A stretch of DNA of 21,464 nt, taken from positions 1 through 21,464 of the forward strand of contig JASHOI010000777.1 in assembly GCA_030041195.1 (NCBI GenBank), in the 5' to 3' direction. Positions 6,854-12,618 of the stretch are shown here, one piece after another. Origin of the DNA: Streptosporangiaceae bacterium (lineage in GTDB: Bacteria > Actinomycetota > Actinomycetes > Streptosporangiales > Streptosporangiaceae). The notes under the pieces were generated by a model. That model was not told where the DNA came from. It searched no databases and saw only the letters and a list, made by a program, of their open reading frames with translations. Each line of letters opens with the position of its first letter. Within the stretch, counting starts at the first letter, position 1. The position numbers were made by a program, and so were the translations under genes.

Positions 6854-8314
6854 ATGTCTGCTGAGACTTCCACCACCACCGTCGCGGACGGCAGGTCGCA
6901 TCGAGAGATCATGCTGATCCTGGTGCCGCTGATGCTGGTGCTGTTCATCTCGAGCCTGGACCAGACGATCGTGGCCACCGCCCTGCCGACGATCGGGCGG
7001 GATCTGCACGCGCTGACCGGGGCGCCGTGGGTGGCGACCGCCTACCTGCTGACCAGCGCGATCACCACGCTGCTGTTCGGCAAGCTCGGCGACATGTACG
7101 GCCGCAAGATGATCTTCCAGATCTCCATTGTGGTGTTCCTCGCCGGATCCGCGCTGTGCGGGACCGCGCAGAGCCTGCTGGCGCTCGTGCTGTTCCGCGG
7201 GCTGCAGGGGATCGGGGGCGGCGGGCTGAACTCGCTGGTCCAGGCGATCACCGGGGACGTGGTCCCGGCCCGGCAGCGGGCCAGGTACCAGGCCTACCTC
7301 GGGATCGTGGCCACGGTCGCCCTGATCGCCGGGCCGTTCCTCGGCGGCTTGTTTGCCCAGGACCTGTCCTGGCGCTGGATCTTCTACATCAACATCCCGA
7401 TCGGGATCGCGGCGCTGGCCGCGGTGGCCGCGTGGCTGCGGCTGCCCCGGCGGGCCGGCTCCGGGCGCCTGGACGTGGCGGGCGGCCTGCTCGCCGCCGT
7501 GGTCACCACCGCGGTGCTGCTGGCCGCGACGTGGGGCGGGACCAGGTACGGCTGGACCTCGGCACCGGTGCTCGCGCTGCTGGTGACCGGCGTGACGGCG
7601 CTCGCCGCCTACCTGGCCGTCGAGCGCCGCGCGGCCGAGCCGATCACCCCGCTGCACCTGTTCCGCAACTCGATCTTCACGATCGCGTCGGCGCTGTTCC
7701 TGCTGGCCACGATGGTGCTGTTCGTGGCGATGCTGTACGTGCCGCTGTTCGAGCAGGCCGTCCAGCATCGCTCGCCGTTCACCGCCGGGCTGTTCGACAT
7801 CCCGCTGCTGGTCGGCCTCGTCGCGGCCACCGCGGTGGCCGGGCCGCGGATCTCCAGGACCGGGCGGTACAAGCTGTACCCGGTCGTCGGGGCGATGCTG
7901 ACCGGCGCCTCGGTGGCAGGGCTCAGCCTGGCCGGCCAGCACACCGGCGCCGTGGCCATCGCCGCGGCCATGGTCGTGGCCGGCGCGGGCATCGGCTTCC
8001 TCGTCCAGGTCGCGCTGCTCGCCGGGCAGAACGCGGTCGAGCACCGGTACCTCGGCGTGGCCACCGGCGCGCTGAACTTCTTCAAGAGCATCGGGGGCGC
8101 GCTCGGCGCGGCGGTGTTCGGCGCGATCCTGGCCGCCGCCCTGCCCGCCACACCGACCACGGCCGGTTACGTTCCGGCGTTCGCCGCCGTGTTCCGGTGG
8201 AGCGTCCCGTTCATGGCCCTGGCCCTGGTGCTGGCGCTGGCGATGCGGGAGAAGCCGCTGTCCGAGGAGATGATCGAGGTTGCTCAGGGCAAGGCCGAGG
8301 TCCCGGAGTACTGA
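6854..8314 (+). CDS. MFS transporter, DHA2 (EmrB/QacA) multidrug exporter family
   Basis: This 486-aa membrane protein carries the DHA2 hallmark in TM1 (SSLDQTIVATALPTI, Asp36) and motif A GKLGDMYGRK (76-85). Arg-Gly in FRGLQGIGGGG belongs to motif B, and a motif C-like GPFLGG stretch lies in TM5. Hydrophobicity suggests 14 TM helices, the normal number for DHA2, and the length is typical. It probably exports a toxic compound by proton antiport; the substrate is unknown. It is divergent from, and almost certainly repressed by, the neighbouring TetR protein. The start is unambiguous: GGAGG lies 6 nt upstream of ATG. Confidence 0.92.
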   Translation: MSAETSTTTVADGRSHREIMLILVPLMLVLFISSLDQTIVATALPTIGRDLHALTGAPWVATAYLLTSAITTLLFGKLGDMYGRKMIFQISIVVFLAGSALCGTAQSLLALVLFRGLQGIGGGGLNSLVQAITGDVVPARQRARYQAYLGIVATVALIAGPFLGGLFAQDLSWRWIFYINIPIGIAALAAVAAWLRLPRRAGSGRLDVAGGLLAAVVTTAVLLAATWGGTRYGWTSAPVLALLVTGVTALAAYLAVERRAAEPITPLHLFRNSIFTIASALFLLATMVLFVAMLYVPLFEQAVQHRSPFTAGLFDIPLLVGLVAATAVAGPRISRTGRYKLYPVVGAMLTGASVAGLSLAGQHTGAVAIAAAMVVAGAGIGFLVQVALLAGQNAVEHRYLGVATGALNFFKSIGGALGAAVFGAILAAALPATPTTAGYVPAFAAVFRWSVPFMALALVLALAMREKPLSEEMIEVAQGKAEVPEY

Positions 8315-8323
8315 CCGGGCGGG

Positions 8324-8329
8324 CAGACT
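8324..8329 (+). promoter_or_regulatory. Putative -10 (CAGACT) of a leaderless GNAT gene
   Basis: CAGACT ends exactly 6 nt before the GTG at 8336, and no SD is present. The spacing is the same as at 1101, 8868 and 14779. No clear -35 is visible. Confidence 0.4.
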
Positions 8330-8335
8330 GGGCGG

Positions 8336-8827
8336 GTGGACGTGCTGACGGTCGTGCAGCTTGGCGGGTCATCGGTGCTGCTGCGGCGGGCCGCGGAGGC
8401 CGACGTGCCGGCGATCGTGGGACTGATAGCGGCCGACCAGCTGGGCGCGACCAGGGACGGGGTGACGACGCCCGATGACCTGGACGGCTACCAGCGGGCG
8501 TTCCGCGACATCGACCGCGACCCGGCACACATCCTCGTGGTCGCGGCGGACGGGCCGGACGTGGTGGGCACCATGCAGTTGTCCTTTATCCCCGGCATGG
8601 CCCGCCGCGGCGCGTTGCGGGCGCAGATCGAGGCCGTGCGCGTGGCCGAACCCTGGCGCGGCCGCGGTCTCGGCGCCGCGATGATGGTCTGGGCGATAGC
8701 CGAAGCGCGGCGCCGCGGCTGCGCGCTGGTCCAGCTGACCAGCGACAAGTCCCGGACGTCCGCGCACCGGTTCTACGAGCGGCTCGGGTTCGTCGCGTCC
8801 CACGAGGGGATGAAGCTCGCCCTCTGA
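8336..8827 (+). CDS. GNAT-family N-acetyltransferase
   Basis: This 163-aa single-domain acetyltransferase transfers acetyl from acetyl-CoA to an amine. The acetyl-CoA pyrophosphate-binding motif A is clear: VRVAEPWRGRGLGAAM (RGRGLG at 108-113). Motif B follows with SAHRFYERLGF (142-152). The substrate is not predictable. The GTG start gives full domain length and lies 6 nt after a -10-like hexamer, suggesting a leaderless mRNA. A perfect GC hairpin (8850-8865) follows the gene, so it is probably monocistronic. Confidence 0.88.
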   Translation: MDVLTVVQLGGSSVLLRRAAEADVPAIVGLIAADQLGATRDGVTTPDDLDGYQRAFRDIDRDPAHILVVAADGPDVVGTMQLSFIPGMARRGALRAQIEAVRVAEPWRGRGLGAAMMVWAIAEARRRGCALVQLTSDKSRTSAHRFYERLGFVASHEGMKLAL

Positions 8828-8849
8828 GCACCCGAACCTGCGGAACTCC

Positions 8850-8865
8850 GCGGCCGGGTGGCCGC
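8850..8865 (+). terminator. Hairpin terminator after the GNAT gene
   Basis: GCGGCC (8850-8855), loop GGGT and GGCCGC (8860-8865) form a perfect 6-bp stem 22 nt after the stop codon. There is no T-run. It sits immediately upstream of the next gene's -10 hexamer. Confidence 0.45.
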
Positions 8866-8867
8866 AC

Positions 8868-8873
8868 TAGGTT
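8868..8873 (+). promoter_or_regulatory. Putative -10 (TAGGTT) of a leaderless methyltransferase gene
   Basis: TAGGTT is followed by 6 nt and then the ATG at 8880. No SD is present. It is a good match to actinobacterial TANNNT -10 elements. Confidence 0.5.
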
Positions 8874-8879
8874 GGGCAG

Positions 8880-9953
8880 ATGCCCGCGAGCCGCGACAGA
8901 CCGGAGAGCTCCACGGCCGGAGCGACCCGGCTGATCGCGTTCGCCGTGCCCGGCCTTGCGGCATCGCTCGCCGGGGAACTGCGGTCGATGGCCGGGGTGA
9001 CCGTGCAGGATACCGGCAGCGACGGCCGCGCCGACGTGGTCCTGCTGGCGGCCGAAGCACCGGCGTTCCGGCAGGTGCTCGGGAGCAGGCTGGCAGAGGA
9101 CGTCTTCGTCGAGGTCGGGCGCACGCTGCGGTCTGAAGGCGACCGGGCGCACTGGATCGCGGGCCGCCTGTGGCGCCCCGAGCGGGCGCGCCGGGCGCTG
9201 GCCGCACGCGCCCGGATGACCGGGCCGGGCAGGCACCGGGCCACGTTCCGGGTGATCGCCAGGGTGCTACAGGAACGGTCGTTCGTCCGCACCGAACTCC
9301 GCCGGCAGCTGACCGATGCGATCCAGCGGCAGCAGCCGGAATGGCGCTTCGCCGATCCAGCCGACGTCGAAGTGTGGGTGGTCGAGTACCAGCCCGGCAA
9401 GATCGTGGCCGGCGTGCGCGTCTCCGACGCCCGGATGCGGCAGCACGGCGGCCGCGACGTCGAGCGCGGCGGCGCGCTGCGGCCGACCGTCGCCGCCGCC
9501 ATGGTCCAGCTCGCCGGCCAGCCCGACGGCATCCTCGTCGACCCGTGCTGCGGATCGGGCACGATCCTGGCCGAGGCGGCAGCGGCGGGCTGGCAGGCCG
9601 AGGGCGTCGACATCGATCCCGGGGCGGTGCGCATCGCGCGGAAGAACGCGCCCGGCGTCGCGGTACGCCAGGGCGACGTGCGGCACCTGGCCTTCGACGA
9701 TCGCGCGGTTCGGGCCTGCGTGTCCAACCTGCCCTTCGGCAAGCAGTACGGCGCGCAGCTCGACATGAACGAATGGCTCGGCGCCGCACTCCGCGAGATG
9801 ACCCGGGTGACGCGGCCGGGCGGGCGGATCGTTCTGCTGGCGCCGCTGATTCCGCGGGACGTGATGCCGGACGGCCTGAGGCCCGCCGGGCGCATCCCGG
9901 TACGGCTGCTCGGCACCAGGACGGCGATCTGGGCGTACGACCGCCGGGGATGA
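8880..9953 (+). CDS. THUMP-domain class I SAM-dependent RNA methyltransferase (UPF0020, Trm14/RlmL-like)
   Basis: This 357-aa protein has an N-terminal THUMP-type RNA-binding region (about residues 60-185, including TFRVIARV...FVRTELRRQL). A Rossmann-fold methyltransferase follows: SAM-binding motif DPCCGSGTILAEAA (221-234), the acidic residue in GVDIDP (Asp244), GDVRHL (motif III region) and the catalytic NLPFGKQYG (283-291). The NLPFG form of motif IV is typical of N2-guanine RNA methyltransferases such as Trm14 and TrmN, so tRNA or rRNA m2G formation is likely; the exact site is unknown. ATG 8880 is supported by the TAGGTT hexamer 6 nt upstream. The gene converges on the sigma-factor gene with only 8 nt between the stop codons. 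Confidence 0.85.
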   Translation: MPASRDRPESSTAGATRLIAFAVPGLAASLAGELRSMAGVTVQDTGSDGRADVVLLAAEAPAFRQVLGSRLAEDVFVEVGRTLRSEGDRAHWIAGRLWRPERARRALAARARMTGPGRHRATFRVIARVLQERSFVRTELRRQLTDAIQRQQPEWRFADPADVEVWVVEYQPGKIVAGVRVSDARMRQHGGRDVERGGALRPTVAAAMVQLAGQPDGILVDPCCGSGTILAEAAAAGWQAEGVDIDPGAVRIARKNAPGVAVRQGDVRHLAFDDRAVRACVSNLPFGKQYGAQLDMNEWLGAALREMTRVTRPGGRIVLLAPLIPRDVMPDGLRPAGRIPVRLLGTRTAIWAYDRRG

Positions 9954-9961
9954 GGCGCCGG

Positions 9962-11188
9962 TCAGGACCGCCCGGCGCGCAGGCGCGCGGCCCGGGCGGT
10001 CAGGTACTGCCGTTCGCGCAGGTTCGAGGCCCGGCCGGCGGCGGCCCGGAACTCGGCGGCCGCGGCACCGGCGTCCCCGGCCTGCTCGAGAAGGTGGGCG
10101 CGTACCGCGTGCAGCCGGTGGTGGCCGCCGAGCCGCTGGTCAAGGCCGTCGAGCAGGGCAAGGCCCGCGTCCGGGCCCCGTGCCATCGCCGCGGCCACGG
10201 CGCGGTTCAGCCGGGCCATCGGGTTGCCGGTCATCGATTCGAGCAGGCCGTAGAGGGTCAGGATCTGCGGCCAGTCGGTGCGGTCGTGACCGGGGGCCTG
10301 GTCGTGCAGGGCCGCGATGCACGCCTGGATCTGGTACTCGCCGACCCGTCCCCGCCGCAGCGCGTCGGCGGTCAGCCCGAGGCCCTCGACGATGAGCCGC
10401 CGGTCCCACCGGCCGCGGTCCTGCTCGGCGAGCGGGATCAGCTCGCCGTCCGGGCCGCTGCGCGCTGGCCGCCGGGCGTCGGTGAGCAGCATGAGCGCGA
10501 GCAGCCCGGTCACCTCGGGTTCCTCCGGGGCGGCGGCGTGCACCGCCCGCGCCAGCCTGATCGCCTCGCCGGAGAGGTCGGTGCGCGCCAGATCGGGCCC
10601 GTCGCTGGTGGTGTACCCCTCGTTGAACAGCAGGTACACGACGTGCAGCACGTTGGCGAGGCGTTCCGGGCGGTCATCGGGAGCCGGCAGCGCGAACGGC
10701 TCACGCCCCTGTGCCTTGATCTTGGCCTTGGCCCGGCTGATCCGCTGGGCCATCGTGGCCTCGGGCACCAGAAACGCGGCCGCGATCTCGCGGGTGGTCA
10801 GGCCGCCGACCGCGCGCAGCGTCAGCGGGATGGCCAGGGCCGGGCTGAGCGCGGGATGGCAGCACATGAACATGAGGATCAGCGTGTCGTCGCGTCCCGG
10901 CGCCGGATCCGGGCCGGCCACCGACCACGCGGCGGCCAGCTGCTCCCGGCGGCGGCGCGCCTGGTCGCTGCGGTGGGCGTTGGCCAGCCGACGGGCGGCC
11001 ACCCGGATCAGCCAGCCGAGCGGGTTGTCCGGCCGCCCGTCACGCGGCCAGGTGGTCGCGGCGGCGATGAGCGCCTCCTGCGCCGCGTCCTCGGCGTCGG
11101 CGAAGTCGCCGCAGCGGCGCACGAGCGCGCCGAGAACCTGCGGCGCCAGCTCGCGCAGCAGGTCCTCGGTGCTGTCGGGCGCGGTCAC
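9962..11188 (-). CDS. ECF sigma factor with long C-terminal extension (ECF42 type)
   Basis: This 408-aa RNA polymerase sigma factor has sigma2 at about residues 10-80 (DFADAEDAAQEALIAAATTW, then NPLGWLIRVAARRLAN). Sigma4 lies at about 104-160 (LTTREIAAAFLVPEATMAQRISRAK, a helix-turn-helix). A helical, TPR-like extension of about 245 residues (165-408) includes LLFNEGYTTS and GLLALMLLTDARR. This architecture is that of group ECF42, in which the extension rather than an anti-sigma factor is reported to control activity. The start is GTG 11188, whose bases overlap the TGA of the upstream DGPF gene (4-nt overlap), giving translational coupling. The same frame is open further upstream, but there it is only a shadow of the DGPF gene. 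Confidence 0.9.
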   Translation of the reverse strand: MTAPDSTEDLLRELAPQVLGALVRRCGDFADAEDAAQEALIAAATTWPRDGRPDNPLGWLIRVAARRLANAHRSDQARRRREQLAAAWSVAGPDPAPGRDDTLILMFMCCHPALSPALAIPLTLRAVGGLTTREIAAAFLVPEATMAQRISRAKAKIKAQGREPFALPAPDDRPERLANVLHVVYLLFNEGYTTSDGPDLARTDLSGEAIRLARAVHAAAPEEPEVTGLLALMLLTDARRPARSGPDGELIPLAEQDRGRWDRRLIVEGLGLTADALRRGRVGEYQIQACIAALHDQAPGHDRTDWPQILTLYGLLESMTGNPMARLNRAVAAAMARGPDAGLALLDGLDQRLGGHHRLHAVRAHLLEQAGDAGAAAAEFRAAAGRASNLRERQYLTARAARLRAGRS

Positions 11189-11586
11189 AGCTCGGGGTCG
11201 GGGGCGCTCAGCACCTCGCGGACCTCGATCGGCTGCCGGATCGGCACCCCGTTCTGGCCGGGAGCGGCCGAGGCGCGCGCCGCGATCTCGATGGCCCGCT
11301 CGGCCGACTCGACGTCCACTATCCGGTAGCCGGCCAGCAGCTCCTTGGACTCCGGGTAGGGACCGTCCGTGATCACCGGGGCGCTGATCCCGTCGCTGAC
11401 CACGAACCTGGCCGCCTCCGGCCCGGCCAGGCCCTGCGCGTCGACCAGCTCGCCGAGCCCGGCAAGCTCGGCGTTGAGCGCCTGCTGGAACGCGATGTGC
11501 GCCTTGATGTCCTCCGGGCTCCACTCGGTCATCGGCGCGCAGCCCGACTCGACCTGTCCGTAGTTCTGCAGCAGCATGAATCGCAT
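11185..11586 (-). CDS. YCII-related / DGPF-domain protein, partner of the ECF42 sigma factor
   Basis: This 133-aa small alpha/beta protein of the YCII-like (dimeric ferredoxin-like) fold starts MRFMLLQNYG and contains the signature DGPYPESKELLAGY, a Tyr variant of the DGPF motif. DGPF proteins are the usual neighbours and targets of ECF42 sigma factors; their biochemical role is not established. The gene is upstream of, and overlaps by 4 nt, the sigma-factor gene, so the two form an operon. The start is supported by GGGAGG located 8 nt upstream of ATG 11586 on the minus strand. A TGTCGA motif about 73 nt upstream fits autoregulation by the sigma factor. Confidence 0.9.
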   Translation of the reverse strand: MRFMLLQNYGQVESGCAPMTEWSPEDIKAHIAFQQALNAELAGLGELVDAQGLAGPEAARFVVSDGISAPVITDGPYPESKELLAGYRIVDVESAERAIEIAARASAAPGQNGVPIRQPIEVREVLSAPDPEL

Positions 11587-11658
11587 CGCTCCATCCTCCC
11601 TGCTCAGGCGGGCTCTGCCGGCACCGCTCAGTCAGGTGTCACCGCCACGACCCGATTC

Positions 11659-11664
11659 TCGACA
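11659..11664 (-). promoter_or_regulatory. TGTCGA, candidate ECF42 -35 element upstream of the DGPF-sigma operon
   Basis: On the minus strand TGTCGA lies 73 nt before the DGPF start codon. From memory, TGTCGA is the -35 motif reported for ECF42-dependent promoters of DGPF genes. I could not identify a convincing -10 at 15-17 nt spacing, so this rests on one hexamer plus context. Confidence 0.45.
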
Positions 11665-11682
11665 TGATCCGGCGGGGAATTT

Positions 11683-11970
11683 TCACCCGGCTCTCCCGGT
11701 TGGGGTTGATGGTGTGGGGAGGGGGTCGCCGGTCTCCAGCAGCGTCTTGAGGCTGGCCAGGATCACCGGCCAGCCCTGGGAGATGCCGTCGAGCACGGCA
11801 CTGCCCGGGTCGAACCCGCCGTGCAGCACGGTCAGCTTGAGCGCACGCGCCCGCTCCCGGTCGTACTGGTCGATCCAGCGCTCGGCGATGGCGTTGATCG
11901 GCACCGCGTTGAGGTAGTGCAGCTTCTCCCGGCCCCGCCACACCGTGGTGATCAGGTTGGCCGCCAAGGA
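11683..11970 (-). pseudogene. Remnant of an ArsR-HTH/SRPBCC (AHSA1) fusion regulator with internal deletion
   Basis: This minus-strand frame reads AANLITTVWRGREKLHYLN then PINAIAERWIDQYDRERARAL. That is the end of the winged helix and following helix of ArsR-type regulators of the ArsR-SRPBCC fusion family. It passes directly, in frame, into KLTVLHGGFDPGSAVLDG and GWPVILASLKTLLETGDPLP, which is the last strand and C-terminal helix of the SRPBCC (AHSA1) domain. Intact relatives are about 260 aa, with roughly 100-120 residues between these two blocks. Here the middle is gone, and the DNA-binding helices normally upstream are replaced by a GC-extreme low-complexity tract. The frame is still open to about 12210, so a chimeric product could in principle be made, but it would lack both the recognition helix and most of the ligand pocket. 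I infer a decayed gene. Confidence 0.75.
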
Positions 11971-12180
11971 TCGCTGCCGCCGAGCCCGGCTCGCCACCGC
12001 ACCCGACCGCCTCCCGCACCCGACCGCCTCCCGCTCCGACCGCCCGCTGCTCCGGCCGCGCCGTGCCCCAGCCGCGCCCCGCCCCGGCGGCGCCCCACTC
12101 CAGCCGCGCCCCGCGCCGGCCGCAGCCCGCCCGCCTTTGGCACGTGGCGGGAGTGCGCAATGTGGCGGATGTGGTGAGCG
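11971..12180. repeat. GC-extreme low-complexity tract with 17-bp tandem repeat
   Basis: There is no gene here. The tract is almost entirely C on the plus strand with G and few A/T (about 11971-12140). It contains a perfect tandem pair of CGCACCCGACCGCCTCC (11998-12014 and 12015-12031) followed by a degenerate third copy. After 12140 the composition returns towards A/T, with two copies of GTGGCGG. It replaces the 5' half of the ArsR-SRPBCC remnant and may mark the site of the rearrangement. Confidence 0.55.
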
Positions 12181-12223
12181 AATCGGGGCCGTTTCCTTGA
12201 TCATTGCCACTCTTCACGGCTTC

Positions 12224-12239
12224 GGTCGCGATCGCGACC
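12224..12239. promoter_or_regulatory. Perfect 16-bp palindrome in the intergenic region
   Basis: GGTCGCGATCGCGACC is its own reverse complement. It lies between the ArsR-SRPBCC remnant and the rho-type gene, about 90 nt upstream of the latter's promoter. It could be an operator for either side; the binding protein is unknown. It may also be a chance product of high GC content. Confidence 0.3.
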
Positions 12240-12312
12240 CGTTATGCGGCAAATGTCCTCACCAAACGCGTGAGAAGTTGAAATGATCACCGTACTGGGG
12301 CCTCGCGGGAAG

Positions 12313-12341
12313 TTGGCTTTTAGCCGAGGTCCTGGTATACA
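12313..12341 (+). promoter_or_regulatory. Promoter of the Rho paralogue
   Basis: TTGGCT (12313-12318) and TATACA (12336-12341) are separated by 17 nt. The region is locally A/T-richer than its surroundings. The TSS is expected near 12348, leaving a leader of about 270 nt before the ATG at 12619. Confidence 0.6.
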
Positions 12342-12347
12342 TGGATC

Positions 12348-12618
12348 AGTGAGCCCGCTATAGCGGGACGCGGCCTTTCTGTGGGCCGCCCGGCGATTCC
12401 GCCGACTATCGAATCCGTCGCCTGAAGAACCGCAGACGTTTCAGGGACTCTGCCGCCCGGCATACCCGTCTACCAGGAACTTTTGAGCCGGGTTGGCGCT
12501 CGAACGCCTTTTACAGCGGAAGTCAAGCGACCTCGGTGGCGCGCGTTTCCGCACACCGCCACGTGCTTATTCCGGCGTGCCCGAATTCGGGCCGCCATGT
12601 TCTCGAAAGGAAATCACC
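12348..12618 (+). promoter_or_regulatory. Long structured 5' leader of the Rho paralogue
   Basis: There is no supported gene in this stretch. Two hairpins come early: CCCGC-TATA-GCGGG within a 14-bp palindrome (12354-12367), and GCGGCC (12370-12375) with GGCCGC (12384-12389) around an 8-nt loop. Later, GGCG (12495-12498) pairs with CGCC (12505-12508) and is followed by TTTT (12509-12512), resembling a weak intrinsic terminator. An upstream GAGCC (12485-12489) could compete for part of that stem. The middle (about 12395-12480) is unstructured and pyrimidine-rich. Leader-based autoregulation is known for E. coli rho; here it is inference. Confidence 0.45.

Noticed and set aside
11189..11524. 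Upstream extension of the sigma-factor frame
   Set aside because: It lies antiparallel in frame to nothing conserved and wholly overlaps the DGPF gene on the same strand. The 4-nt GTG/TGA overlap gives a natural start.
12196..12293. Inverted TGATCATT / AATGATCA copies about 80 nt apart
   Set aside because: The core TGATCA is self-complementary, so short matches in either orientation are expected by chance.
12341..12352. Mini-ORF ATG-GAT-CAG-TGA as a leader peptide for the Rho paralogue
   Set aside because: It overlaps the -10 element and would lie upstream of the predicted TSS; there is no SD.
12493..12618. N-terminal extension of the Rho paralogue from a TTG at 12493
   Set aside because: There is no SD before the TTG and the extension resembles no Rho sequence. 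ATG 12619 has a good GAAAGGAAAT just upstream.
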